Below are positions 30,836-42,574 of a stretch of 64,000 bases of DNA, piece after piece. Under the pieces are notes generated by a model that saw only the letters and a list, made by a program, of their open reading frames with translations, had not been told where the DNA came from and ran no database searches. The position numbers and the translations under genes were made by a program. The DNA comes from Tethya wilhelma (lineage: Eukaryota > Porifera > Demospongiae > Tethyida > Tethyidae): assembly GCA_964030475.1 (NCBI GenBank), contig CAXIPT010000025.1, forward strand, positions 208,507 to 272,506, given 5' to 3'. Positions within the stretch are counted from its first letter, which is position 1; each line of letters starts with the position of its first letter.

Positions 30836-31439
30836 GTGGAAGGTTAAATACAGCGAATTTATCTGTTGCTATAAACTTTTTGCCGATCAATACTGTGCTT
30901 AGTAACTAGCGTAAATGTTAACAGTATCCATGGTTGCATGGATTCGATCTGCACGTGGTGCCTTAGCGCGTGGTAAATGACTCGACCAATCATAATATTA
31001 TGCAATAGAACTTGGTTACTTAGAAACAAACTTTGCTGTACATGATTGCACAACAGTCTTTCTCTGTCTCTTGCAAAGTTTTGGAATCTGCGACACTGAG
31101 TATTCACCGAGACTGCAGGTAAGTCACCCACATACATTGGCACAAACCACACAGCATAAACTTGTGAATAATGATGGATATTACTAAAATAACTGGTAAG
31201 AATTCCTCTTCTGGTGTAGATAACATGCCTGCAAATCCAAACTGACTCAAGAGATTACTTCTACTGTCAGTTAAGAACTCTTTTAGTCCACTAGTCAACT
31301 GTGGTTAGAAGTGAACCCACTCTTGGAAAGTACAAGGTTGAGAAGGCTATCGATCTCTTTCAAAAAGGAGGCTTCTAATTTGGTATTAGGTGAAACATGC
31401 GACCATGTAACTCGAACTAAGAGGAAAGTGAAGAATTTT

Positions 31440-31863
31440 GAAAAGCTTCTTATGATCTATCTCCAGAAGCTAGAGAAATTTTTTGCAAGATTTGGGAGTC
31501 TGAATCAGAATACACCAACAGTTTCTCTCACATTGTCACAGTTACGTCAGATACAGTAGTGTCTGAAAACAAGGAGAACGAAGCACCTAGCCTTTGCGTG
31601 AGTGACCAAGTTAGTTAAAAACCATGCAAGTATTGGTAGACAATTTTGACCTTACAAAAACATTCTTCCCTTCTTTTTTTAGTGGCACTTTAATAAGAGT
31701 CTATACGGTACTTGAGTATTGTAAAGCATGCATTATTAGTAACTCACCACAGAGTATTATCTTTTTGCTGCAGCCAAAGTTGAGCATCACTTTAAGCAGG
31801 GGGCTTTTCAAAGAAAGATGACCCAAAAGTGCACAGACACCCGAAGAGATAACCCCTCTCTAC
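31440..31863 (+). CDS. Possible exons of an unrecognised plus-strand gene
   Basis: One frame is open from about 31445: DLSPEAREIFCKIWESESEY, then VTSDTVVSENKENEAPSLC at a GTGAGT sequence near 31600. Another open stretch after GCTGCAG at 31774 gives KVEHHFKQGAFQRKMTQKC, also followed by GTGAGT. Phases of the two do not agree simply. Weak evidence, recorded because both ends look like donors. Confidence 0.25.
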
Positions 31864-31869
31864 GTGAGT

Positions 31870-32780
31870 GTATAAACTGCATGACTGAGTTACAGTAATA
31901 CTCGTCAGATCTAGAGTTCATGATAGTAGACAACTACAATAATAGACGGTCACTATTATAATAAACACATTATCTATTAATGTATGTAAGCATTACAAGC
32001 TTGAGCTACTCTGTAGCTTTGTAGAGCTTCTCTCCTAAGTCGAGCCAGAATAATAATAACAGGTGTCATATGTGATCCATATGAAAACTGCAAAACTTTG
32101 GTTAACCATGCAACTTTCCTGCTATAGGGTAATAATTATCAATCATGCATGCATTACCTGAGGACAAAACTACAATGGTATATGAAATAATGCCCTACAC
32201 GTCTTTGATTATTCATTAACTTTACAAAAAGAGACAACCCCCAGAACTATCAGTGGAGGATCCAGAGTAACAGTAGGAAGTTCTAAACAGGTTCGTACAT
32301 GTTACTTTTAGCAATGTCCACATTAATTCCTAGCTTAGTATGAAAAGTGTAACCGTGACACGCCATGCATAAATTAATACTTTGTGAGATGTATAAGTGC
32401 ACTATATAATCCTATATATATAGAGAGAGAGGAACTGACATTTCTCCTGATGTAAGTAAAATAATTTTAAAGTATCCACAACAAAAGACTCAACTACAAC
32501 TGAAAAATGACTGCCTAAGGTATACAATGCATGACATGTGATGTGTGCCTAACTTGTGTCATTTCTGTTGGTATCTAAACACTATTCAAGTTGTACCAAA
32601 AGATCAAGTAAAGAAAAATTATAACAAGTATTGTAGGCGGGTCACTATGTACTTCTGAGTAAATGTTTACAAATCATTATACATATATACATGTATACGG
32701 TACAAAAATAACAGCAGGCTGCTACATAACAGAATGCAAGATACATACACATGTTTGTATGGGTATACATATGTCTGTTT
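31870..32780. other. Gene-free stretch
   Basis: AT-rich, no recognised elements; short ORFs only. Confidence 0.45.
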
Positions 32781-32782
32781 AG

Positions 32783-32919
32783 CATCGACAAAGGAGCTGG
32801 AAGAAGAAAAACAACTTCACATAAGAGCATGGAAAGGATTTACCAGCAGACATCAGGTGTTATCAGAGATTATCAGCCCTGATGACGATACCACCTGCGA
32901 CAGTGATCACTCAAGCAAG
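32783..32919 (+). CDS. Possible exon, unrecognised, charged
   Basis: After a CTGTTTAG acceptor the frame reads STKELEEEKQLHIRAWKGF, then SEIISPDDDTTCDSDHSSK, and ends AAG|GTAATG. Protein-like, but no domain and no partner exon found. Confidence 0.3.
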
Positions 32920-33100
32920 GTAATGCAGAGCCACCTGAAACAAAGAAGAGAAAGGTATATAAAATATATATATAGTTTCTTTTTCCATTTAGCCAGTTTC
33001 CATGCAAACTGTTGTTGTCAAGCACGAGCTGTAACTATGTACGAGCTAACCAATAGCGAGCCGTGTTTCATTTTGCGAGTGCAACGCGGGATTTAAACTA

Positions 33101-33217
33101 GTTAAAGCACGTGCTCACTCGTGATCTATGGCATATAATGCCCTCACCCTCAGGCACTGCGTGCCCTTGGGTTACGGGGCATTATATGCCATAGATCCCT
33201 CGTGCTCGTGCTTTAAC
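33101..33217. mobile_element. 117-bp near-perfect palindrome with TA flanks
   Basis: GTTAAAGCACGTGCT at the left is complemented at the right (CGTGCTTTAAC), and inner arms ATCTATGGCATATAATGCC and GGCATTATATGCCATAGAT pair almost perfectly. TA stands on each side. A Tc1/mariner-type MITE or similar foldback. Confidence 0.75.
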
Positions 33218-33344
33218 TATTACCTAAACACAATAAATTGACATAGTAAATTCAAAAGTGTAAACATATCTAATATTGCACCAGTCTTCAGCTGGTATTT
33301 CATTGTGCCAGATCATTACCATTCTCTCTCAAAAAATGAGCTCT

Positions 33345-34560
33345 CATGACTCTCAGAACAAGGAGTTATTGAACCTGTTCAATTTTCCAAATGGGCTAGC
33401 TGCACCTATCGTCCTAGTGTTACGTTGAACCAGAAAAGTACAAGGTGACGATCAACCAAGCAGCTAAAGTTTACAACCTTTTCACCTCATTGGCTGGAGG
33501 TAAGTAATTTACAAAGTTAGATATCTTAATGCAGATTGAGTTGTTCGATGTAGTATGAATAAGTACAAAGGGTTATTTCACTTTAACCATCTCCCATTCA
33601 GAGTATTTTCGGCTCGGGAGTGATGAGGGATTCAGAGAGTGTTTACATAGACAACATTTTGGTGACTGTCAGAACAGCACATCTGGAATCTCATTATAAC
33701 TACTGCAAAGATAAGATGTTGGAATGAGCTGAAAAGGAAGAAAATATGCATTCTTCACTCTCTAGACTATTTAAGTCACGTCATCAGTGAGCCAGGCCTG
33801 TACACTTCCAAGTCCTATTGTGGAAGTCCTAGTTCAAGAGGTGTGTCTAAACTAAATTCTTGTCTCGGCTTCAAGATTCATCTAGCCCATACACCCACCT
33901 ACCATTAGATTTGTGCTAAGTTTCAACCCAACTTAGCCACAATAGTATGTGCCACTAAAGATGCTCCAGAAGTGTATGTCCACACAGCAAACATTTGAAA
34001 GATCTACTCCAAGTCCTGATGCATTTCACTGCGACGAATCGTATAGAGAGCCATCATGTGCTACCTAAATGGTTAGAGAGACCTACTTGCTTCTCGTCTT
34101 ATTCCCTTACCACTGCTATACAAAATTAATTGCAATTGGACAAAGACACATATTATCTATCATATTTGGACTTCCAAAATACCGACTATAGATCTTTCAC
34201 ATCTATTTCACTAAACCTCACTGCTCACTACTTACGAGATTCTTGTGTGGATGACTGAAGACAAAACCTTATCAAGAGTTGGGAACATGAATTTAGTTGG
34301 TTGGCACAACAAGACCTCAGAGAAGTTTAAGCCATACCATCGGAAAATGTATCAACTGAGTGTTGAGCTGGAATGATATTATGTGAGGTTGGTGGTCCGG
34401 TAATGAACTCTGTGAAAAGAATTGTAAAATTTGTCAATTGAAGCTTCTTTTCCTGAGGTACCACTACATCCTTGATCATGGCCAGAGAAGCAATGGTTCA
34501 AAATTCAGTTTTAAATTTTTTTGTCACTCTGGGAGTGTAAATAAAAATGTCCCAGATCAT
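33345..34560 (+). pseudogene. Ancient, heavily decayed gypsy pol relic
   Basis: Fragments in shifting frames match the Ty3/gypsy order: EQGVIEPVQFSKWAS, a TIN/NQAAKVYN piece, HFNHLPFRVFSA, YIDNILVTV (catalytic region with N for the second D). Much further on come an integrase finger CKICQ and PLHP-stop-SWPEKQWFKIQ at about 34400-34500. Stops are frequent, so it is much older than the element at 25897-30003. Confidence 0.6.
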
Positions 34561-34939
34561 AGATTAATGATGAGATCAGAGAGCCAGAATGTCAGGCTAC
34601 AGACTAATTAATACAGAGATGTTTATTGCTGACTTCTAGGTGACATTCCAGCCCTTCATATTTTCTAATAAGTAACTCTGATCAGTCAGATGCTGAAGAC
34701 AAAAGTGATTCTCTGTTACAACAAACAGGTGAGACATAACATGTAGTCCTGTACAGCCTAAAGCCAATCAATTACCTAGTACTTCATATGCAAGTAATGG
34801 AAATTATATCATTTCAGGATTGTTGGTATTATCACTATTCTTGGATAGAATACTCTGTTGAAAGAGATGGATGATTACAAATATTATGTCATGACAAGTG
34901 CCATGATCACAGAGATTCTATAATTGCAACAAGTGAAAA

Positions 34940-35425
34940 AAACATGGGAAATGTAATGAGACATAGGAATGGCCAAATCGTAAAAAAGAAAGCAAACAAG
35001 ATGGAATGGCTGTTTGAGTGTGTGCAGAATCATTCCTGTGTGGGCTGCATGTAGTACTCTCTTCCCATGTTGAGTCCCTCATGTTGCCCATAGGAATAAT
35101 TCTTTACACACTCGAACAGCCATTCCATCTTGCTTGCTTTCTTTTTTACGATTTGGCCATTCCTATGTCTCATTACATTTCCAATGTTTTTTTCACTTGT
35201 TTTTTCTCATTTTTTCATAATTCTACATCACATTTGAGTTTGTGCGTATATGGTAGCTACTTTTACACTATCAGCATGGATATTGTAGCTTATGTTATAA
35301 TCTATGCTATCAGCATAAAGTCATGGTGAAGCATCTCAGGAGGCTGGAGCTGTAGCTTACTTGCTTTGCTCATCTTCTTATAATGACAACTATGTAACAA
35401 AGTAGTCTATTCACCTCCTATTATA
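34940..35425. repeat. Foldback repeat family, copy A
   Basis: Arms of about 70 bp (GGAATGGCCAAATCGTAAAA and GCAAACAAGATGGAATGGCT with their complements) enclose a spacer of about 85 bp, followed by a non-inverted tail to about 35425 ending ACTATGTAACAAAGTAGTCT. The family recurs at 48605, 61085 and 62150. Confidence 0.85.
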
Positions 35426-35489
35426 GCTAGCTAGCTAGCTGCTACTTCACTGACTAGTGCTCAAACAGAATGCTATCTAGCATGATCGA

Positions 35490-35670
35490 CACTGCTAACA
35501 GTAAAGTGCAAGTTAATTCGAGTGAAAATGGGTGGGGCTATTACATAAAATTACGGAAAGGGGGCGTGGCTATCCGAAAATTTTTGCCTCCCTTTGCACG
35601 CACTATTATAAGAAACCCCCTAATGAAAATCCTAGATCCGCTACTGTAGATTGTATGTTAAGAGGACATA
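35490..35670 (-). repeat. Partial CAGTGGCGGAT-type MITE end
   Basis: AATCCTAGATCCGCTACTG at about 35628-35646 matches the right terminus of the MITE at 58620-58978. The other end is not recognised. Confidence 0.45.
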
Positions 35671-36519
35671 GAGTATCTTCTGATGATAAAAATCTCTCCA
35701 TAATCAAGGAAAGTATCTTTTCATTAGTTTTTTAATACATTTAAAGCTGTCTGATTTTTTTTCAGCAAAAAATTTGACTATTCTGGTGCTATTGCATGCA
35801 TTTGCTAGCCTCATTTCCATGTAGTCGCTATCACTATAATTATGCTATGTTCATACTAATGATTATGCACCGTTGTGCCTTGATTCACTGTTTGCTTTGA
35901 ATTCTATCATGCGAGTATACTGCTTGGGCACCAATGTAGCATCTTATGCCCTTGATGGTTGTTTGGTACAAGATGTTACTAGTCTCAACCCGATTCCTGA
36001 GTACCAGAGAGATTATATTATGGTAGTTACTGAAAATTGAAATCTTCTACAGCATCACCTCTACATAGAAGAATCAAACTGGTTATAAATATTTATAATT
36101 AGAGGGTAGGAAAATAGGAGCAAGTAGACCTATAGTGCTTACACCCACTGAGGAGATGGGTTTGCATAACAAGGGAGCTTGTCAACATGTTGTAGCAGAC
36201 TTCTTGAATGCAACCAGAAGACCTTCGCCTTTCTATGGTGGCCTACCAGGACAAGACTGGTGTCAAGGTTTAATGCACACTGTTAAATTTTCATAACGTT
36301 ACTTAAAAACTCAGTATCGACCATCTTTCCAAATAGATCCATGAAAATTCTTAGGTTTCCTTAGAAATATCTGATTTCCTGCCTTGGAAAGATGGCTGCT
36401 ACATGCATATCCAACCATTAAGGAAAACCATTCCTTTCATCCAATGGCAAAGGTGGCCAACACTATAGCAGAAAGAATGCCGCAAAATTTCTCAGTGCAA
36501 CTTGTGCCAATGAAATGAA

Positions 36520-37290
36520 GGCACCGATGGTGCACAAGCCTCGGCACACTAGTCACTATAGCACACCGTCATATGCATATACTGTACACTCTATAAAAGA
36601 TTACATGAGTGTATTAAGCCAACTATGTCGGGTTAGCCACATAACTCTGTGATGATACAGAGCAAGCAATGCATCATGGATACTTGCTCATCATAATTCA
36701 CTGTCCGAGCCTCATCTGAGCTGTTTCTCGGAATGTGTACTTGTAGCAAGTTAACCAGATGAGCTATACTCAGCAGCTATGCCATCCACTCATAGATATT
36801 TATCTAAGATGCACTTGAATGAGCTGTTGTCAAATAGCAAGGTCTAGCTGGACTGACTACCAGTGAAAAATCAGTAGCCATGCAGCTTAGCTAGCAGGCC
36901 ACACTGAAAAATTTATACATGCTAATACATCTATATGCTTACATAGCAAGCAGACCAACTTCTGGATGTCTTGCCTAGTACCACTGACCAACAGCAACAT
37001 CACAGCATCTGAATTTCAACACTAATTCTAGAAAACGCACACCAGATTAATAGGCGTGGTCTCGAAGCTTAGCGCTCAAAACAAGCACAAAAGGCTCAAA
37101 TCTCAGTAACTACAGCGTTGTGAACACCAAAAAATAAACATCTACAAGATCATTCAGATTTATGAACGTAAGTACTATTAAATTTGTCGCTAGAGCTGCC
37201 TTTCTTGAGATTTCGATGGAACAGACAGACAGACAGACAAAACGACTACCGTAATCCTCTGCACGTGCTATGCACATGCCGAGGCTTAAC
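36520..37290 (+). repeat. Dispersed AAGCCTCGGCA-ended repeat, copy 1
   Basis: Opens GGCACCGATGGTGCACAAGC and closes CACATGCCGAGGCTTAAC, with an internal GAGATTTCGATGGAACAGAC and short CAGA runs. A second, interrupted copy lies at 39475-40720 and part of an inverted one at 50868-51010. No coding capacity seen. Confidence 0.75.
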
Positions 37291-37517
37291 AACTATTGCA
37301 TCGTGGTGGTTTGAACGTGTGCATTCCATGACAAGGGTTAAGTGAAAAGAGGCCGATTTGTTGAAGATTATCAACAATGCATGTGGAACAGTGAATTTGG
37401 CCTAAGTTTGAGCAAGCAAGAAGAGTGGAAGGTCAGTCCACAAGTTGGCAGATCTTCAGATCACCAATACATTACAATAAATATGTGGGATAATGCCAAT
37501 GAGGTGTACCTACCACC

Positions 37518-38141
37518 TAGCCTCATTTCCAGGCTCCTCCTTCGCGGATATTTTCTTCGAAAATAAGGAAGGCGAGAGCCTGGTACCAGTAGTCACGTAA
37601 GTGACATACTGTTTTGCGTAATTCAAGTAAGTTAGCAAGAGAAAGTTTCCTGGGAGCGACCGCGAACAGAAAAACAAAAGAATGCTTGAAAAAAACTACT
37701 ATTTGCTTGTTCAAAGTGATTTCTTGTGTGCCAAGAGTTAAGATGTACTTCGTCGCTTTTGTTTTGTACCCAGACTGAAAGATCGAGACTGGACACAAAA
37801 CCAAAAATGCTGATTCAGAGAGACTGCCATTAATTTTATCTGTTGCTTCTTGGACTATCTTTGGACACTACTGGCTGCTTTTTTCTTGTCTACTCCCATC
37901 GTCTTCTACGTCTAGCTCTCTCAGAGCTCGTAAATACCGATCATACGCAAAAATTTTTGCCAACATCAATTGACTGGAACACGTGCGTGACGTGTTTTAG
38001 ATAAAGCGCGTAATGCTGAGTAGGCTCACATCTACCAGACGTCTACCCTGTACGTCACTCACGTGACTACTGGTACCAGGCTCTCTCCTTGCTTATTTTT
38101 GAAGAAAATATCCGCGAAGGAGGAGCCTGGGAACGAGGCTA
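37518..38141. mobile_element. 624-bp long-TIR MITE with perfect 9-bp target duplication
   Basis: TIRs of about 90 bp start TAGCCTCATTTCCAGGCTCC and end GGGAACGAGGCTA. CCTACCACC occurs at 37509-37517 and again at 38142-38150. Long TIRs plus a 9-bp duplication are the signature of Mutator-like elements. Confidence 0.9.
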
Positions 38142-38369
38142 CCTACCACCCTCCATTCTGTACAAGGGGAAAACTTGTATAGGAATTACATGGATAGATG
38201 GTGGGCCTTACTATGGTAATCTCTCGTGGATGGAGTAAGCAAAGTGGTTTGAGCTCCAGTTCTACCCTGCTGCGAAATACTTACTTGCAACCGAGCGAGT
38301 AATTTTTTTCTTGATGGACATCACTCTCATATGAGTAGAGCCGCCTAATACTACACACATACTACAGTC

Positions 38370-38401
38370 GCAAGATGTGGGTGTGTTCACCCACATCTTG
38401 C
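38370..38401. repeat. Perfect 14-bp-arm hairpin
   Basis: GCAAGATGTGGGTG and CACCCACATCTTGC are separated by only four bases. No flanking poly-T or element context, so its role is unknown. Confidence 0.7.
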
Positions 38402-38652
38402 ACTGACTCATCTGCACTGGAAACTACTGTGAGATCAATAACCTCATCCTTAGTTTCTGTAATAAAGTTTTACTGAGCTTAATCTCTAGGTTTTGTTTGC
38501 GGAACTTGATGATTTCTTTACGTACCTTCACATTTAATGTGACAGCTTGATGATGCTGGACACAGTTCAGCTAATAGACAATCAATACTATGTAGGAGTC
38601 ACAAAGTTGACTATAGTAACATAATAGTTTAAATTGCTGACATTTACACTGC

Positions 38653-39019
38653 TTACTCTTCTTCTTTCTGGACTTGATTTCCCAGGCCACTGGAACATGC
38701 ACGTTTCTTCTTTCTCAGCCGTCTCCGGCATACGGGTTTCGGGAAATCTGAGAAAGCTTGTCCAACAACCTTCTTTCGAATTCGACGCTTACCAGCCGAT
38801 GCTAAGACTAGTTTAGGCTTACTCTCAAATCTTTTTTCATGAGCTTGATGTAGCAACCTGAAAAAAGTACGCCATAAAAACCGATAAATATATAATCTAT
38901 GAACAGATTTAGTCAAGTCTAGTTAGCTAGCAGGCCGCTTACCTTCTGTTCTGAAGAAAGCTTCTCTGGTAGTCACTATCAGTCTCACTGTCCATTTCAG
39001 TTGAAGAGTCAGAATCCAT
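38653..39019 (-). CDS. Intact two-exon gene for a 93-residue acidic/basic protein
   Basis: On the minus strand exon 1 (39019-38943) begins MDSDSSTEMDSETDSDYQRS and ends AGAAG|GTAAGC. An 85-bp intron ends TACTTTTTTCAG, and exon 2 (38857-38653) continues in phase with RLLHQAHEKRFESKPKLVLA and RKKVVGQAFSDFPK. It closes with CRRRLRKKKRACSSGLGN and a TAA. The joined frame has no defect. The acidic Ser-rich N-terminus and strongly basic C-terminus (GKRRIRKK, RRRLRKKKR) suggest a nuclear, nucleic-acid-associated protein. A TATATAAAAAT stands about 110 bp upstream of the ATG. I recognise no family. It is the best candidate for a live host gene in the right half. Confidence 0.6.
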
Positions 39020-39331
39020 GACTGATGAGAGAGCTAGAACTGGGCAACCAGAAACTCAAACATTGCGTACTGTGTATTGTATAGTGAGTTACCTGCGCGC
39101 GGGAACTTATATTGCTATTTTTAGTATATAAAAATTACCAAGGCCACAAGGCCAAAGGCCACAACAAGGCCGCTTTTTGCAATAACCCAATTTAATTTTG
39201 ACGATTTGCGCGTGCGCACAACACATTCATATACGGCGCCCAAAATATTGGCGGATTTAAATTTGACGATTTGGACTTTGACCGTCAAACCGTCAAATTA
39301 AAATCCCCGTCAATATTTCCGGCTATACGGT

Positions 39332-39475
39332 ATTTTGTTTGCCATTGACCCCCTATGATCCCTAGCTACTCTATTGTCACCTTCACCCAGGCACTAACGG
39401 GCAATTAGCCTATAAAACTTTTGGTTGCTAGGCAATGGCAAACAAACATACACACACACACACACACACATAAAT
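39332..39475 (+). repeat. Repeat ending in an AC microsatellite, copy 1
   Basis: GCCATTGACCCCCTATGATC through TTTTGGTTGCTAGGCAATGG to (AC)n matches 50722-50868 in the same orientation, with the microsatellite at the same end. Confidence 0.8.
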
Positions 39476-40720
39476 GAAGGCACCGATGGTGCATAAGCCT
39501 CGGCACACTCAACTAGCTAGCACACTTATGTGTATACACAGTGTAATTCAACTACCATATTTGTTCTAATATAGGCGCCATCCTAATTTAGGCGCCGTTT
39601 AGCCCTGACCACAATTATTATGGTTCCAATTAGAGGCACCTTTTTGGAAGCGAATTATTTTCAGGCAGCGCCTAATTAATTGGAACCGATATTGACACGT
39701 GGCCGCAAAAGTGTCAGAGCATAAATAGAGGCAGTAGTTTGTGTCACAGTGGGCGACTATCTGCAGCTATTTTACTGCTTTTTAGCAGAGAAGAGTATAC
39801 TTACCAGTTTTTGCACAGTTGATAAGTGAATTCTTCTCGGTTAATGGTAGAACTGCTGCTGAAGTTCCGAGTCTTGATCGAGTCACGTTACTCGAGTGAG
39901 TGACCAAAGCTGAGTTTTGTTAGTTCTGGTTGAAATTCTGAGTTATAATAGTACTGAAAGCAAGCAACTTTTCAAGTTTGTCTTCTATACTGACATTTGT
40001 CAGCTACTCGTTGAATTTCTGAGCTTGAGCTCGAAAACGGTTCTAATTCAGAGGCGCCATCCTAATTTAGGCGCCCTATACCAACTTAGTTAATTTTTCG
40101 GTTCCAATTAGTGGGCCTTTTGACACTGAAATTAATTTTTAGTGGCGCCTATATTAGAACAATACAGTAAATCCATTTAGGCCCATAGCTAACTGTAATA
40201 AAGCAGCACATGTCACAGACTATGAACCAGATGAGCTTTGCTACGATTAATCAGCTACTGTCAGATGGCCACAATGTAAAATATTTGCATGCCCTATATG
40301 CTTACATAGAACTGAAGCAGGCCAACTCCTGTCTGTCTTGCCAAACAACACTGGCCAACAGTTCAGCAACAGCAGCCATCAGCAGAGAGCCATGGACGTA
40401 CCCTCAGTACGTACCTACTCAGTGTGCTTCTTAGAATTTAACACAAATTTTGGATAAACCACACCATATCAGTTGGCCTAGAAGCTAAGCACTCAAAGAA
40501 GCAGAAAAGCCTCAAATCTCAGAAACTACCGTGTTTTGGACAGCAAAAAAAATAAATTTTACAAGATCATTCAGAATTAACGTAAGTACCATCAATTTTG
40601 TCGCTAGAGTTGCCTTTCTTGAGATTTCGATGGAACAGACAGACAGACAAAACGACTACCGTATTCCTCTCCACGTGCTACACACACGCCAAGGCTTAAT
40701 AACAGATGTCATGACATGAA
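39475..40720 (+). repeat. Dispersed AAGCCTCGGCA-ended repeat, copy 2, interrupted
   Basis: Matches 36520-37290 at both ends (GGCACCGATGGTGCATAAGC to CACGCCAAGGCTTAATAA) but is split by the 613-bp element at 39555-40167. Confidence 0.75.
39555..40167. mobile_element. 613-bp TIR element with TA flanks nested in the dispersed repeat
   Basis: TIRs of about 24 bp share TTCTAATATAGGCGCCA at each end, flanked by TA (39553-39554 and 40168-40169). AGGCGCCATCCTAATTTAGG occurs near both ends in direct orientation. Interior has a TATA-like CATAAATAGAGGCAG but no ORF. Confidence 0.8.
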
Positions 40721-41079
40721 ACTTTATACACTTCTGGCTTTACATAGACATACACCTGAGGGCTCACACACGTGTACACACATACACACATGTATGCACG
40801 TATATACACAAATACTTGCATCTTATACATTTACTAAGACGTGTACCTGAGGATGAGCACTTTTGCATGTTGGTGGCCCTCTCTCTCAACAATGGCCGAC
40901 CAGGTTGTCATATCCTCTTCCCTCTATTTGCATTGTCTCCTTTATAATACGTGAGTCTCATCTTCTATGGACAGACCAGATACACAGAGAAGAGATAATT
41001 TGGTAAGAGGTACATCCATGATCCAGGTACGTGAGTCTCTATGGTCTGGCGATCCGACTGAAAAATCACGTTTCATAAG

Positions 41080-41230
41080 CACGTCCGCGAACTCGTGGGC
41101 CAGACCCCACCCTCTCGCAAAAATGCGGAGGGAGGGTCACTATGCGGGGCTCGCTCAGGCTCGCCCCAATAACGCAGACCCCGCCTATTTCTCCAGCGAA
41201 ATTCGAAAAATGGGGAAATAGGCGGGGTCT
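41080..41230. repeat. GC-rich insert with the GGGGCTCGCTCAGGCTCGCC motif
   Basis: A GC-rich island in AT-rich surroundings containing CGGGGCTCGCTCAGGCTCGC at about 41136. The motif is the reverse of the Helitron subterminal motif at 42468. Paired GACCCCGCCTATTTC and GAAATAGGCGGGGTC form an inverted repeat at 41186-41230. Confidence 0.55.
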
Positions 41231-41339
41231 AGGTCTGAGCTAAACAAGTTTGAACCGTAAACGAGTCATCGTGCAAAAGGACAAGATGTGTACTGAGCAC
41301 AGCTGGTTTAGGTAAACCATTTTGTTTAGTGTTTTTGGA

Positions 41340-41445
41340 TCAACTGACTTATCCGGCACCTCACCCGGGACCCCTAATCCCTGGCCCTCGCCCTAGCGCT
41401 AACCCTAGTCCTAGCCCCGTCCGAGGTGCCGAATAAGTCAGTTGA
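41340..41445. repeat. 106-bp inverted-repeat unit enclosing degenerate telomere-like motifs
   Basis: Arms TCAACTGACTTATCCGGCAC (41340) and GTGCCGAATAAGTCAGTTGA (ending 41445) pair over 23 bp with one mismatch. Between them lie CCCTAAT, CTAACCCTAG and CCTAGCCC, loosely (CCCTAA)n. Confidence 0.75.
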
Positions 41446-42464
41446 CCCGTGTTTTTTAATTGATGTCAATGGATTATGTTATGGTCAGTATCACTGTCAC
41501 AGATTATATTGGGCTATTCCATAAAGCATACATACCCTTTGGAGGACAGTTTTCCGTACCCCCCCCTAGAAATTTAATTTTTTTCTCTCTACCACCCCCT
41601 ATCAGTCTAATTGTATTTCACAGAATATCCCCTTATCATTGTCAGGACCCTTTAATATTCCTCTGATCACCCACTTCAACACTAATTGTAATTGCTTAGT
41701 TGTTTCCCCCCCATCCACCGCCCGCACCTAAAAATTCCTGTGGTAATTTTTCTTATTATTCTATTAAACCGAAAATTTCAATATTTCGCGCATGCGCAGT
41801 AGTAGTTTAGTGCCATGTTCTGGCTCCTTTTTGCTGTAGTGATGGCTATCCTTTTAAATGCCTCTATTTTTGATTCAACCTGCTCAAAGACACTTGTTCC
41901 TTGGACTGTTTACTGTTTTGATGATGAAAGGTCACTAAATGCCTGTTTTGAGTTGGTGGTTGCTAGAACTGGTCAAGAATTATAGACTCACCTATTGGAT
42001 GTTGGAAGAAGCTGGTTAATTATCTTATGACATCATTTCCTTAATGAATAATGAATAATGGACCACCAGCCCGCTAGGTCCTGCAAGCTACAGAGTGGAC
42101 GGAAACAACAAAGCAATTCAAAGTGGCCTAATTACTTATCATAATGCCCCCTAGACATAATTTTCTTTGGTGAGGGACTCTTACATAATTATTTATTACC
42201 TTCCTAACACCCCCTTTCAGCTCTAATTACTTACCAATAATTAAGACATGCACCCTCTGAATATTAACATAACTATGGACAGTGCTGCTAGAGGGACCCC
42301 TAAAGATAATTCATGTTTCCTTACACCTCACCTATTTGATAGGGGGAAATTTACTAGATAGATGGATAATGTATGACCAAAGTATATACACCACCGTTAA
42401 AAACTTCTAAGAACACAGACACATGTACATAGTTCTGGCCTATTGTTGATAGGGACAATTAGTA
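41446..42464. other. Gene-free stretch
   Basis: Pyrimidine-rich and AT-rich sequence; a CGCATGCGCA motif stands near 41788. No ORF with recognisable content. Confidence 0.45.
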
Positions 42465-42574
42465 ATTGGGGCGAGCCTGAGCGAGCCCCACATAGTCGTT
42501 GCAAATGGTAAAATTTCTGTTTGTTGAGAAAAACAAAAACGCCTTGCACGGCGAAGAGAACTCTACAGAGAGCG

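Noticed and set aside
38370..38401. Intrinsic terminator or microRNA precursor
   Set aside because: Perfect 14-bp arms with a 4-base loop are too short for a pre-miRNA, and there is no bacterial context for a terminator.
39432..39475. CRISPR-like or regulatory array in the AC-rich tract
   Set aside because: Plain dinucleotide microsatellite attached to a dispersed repeat.
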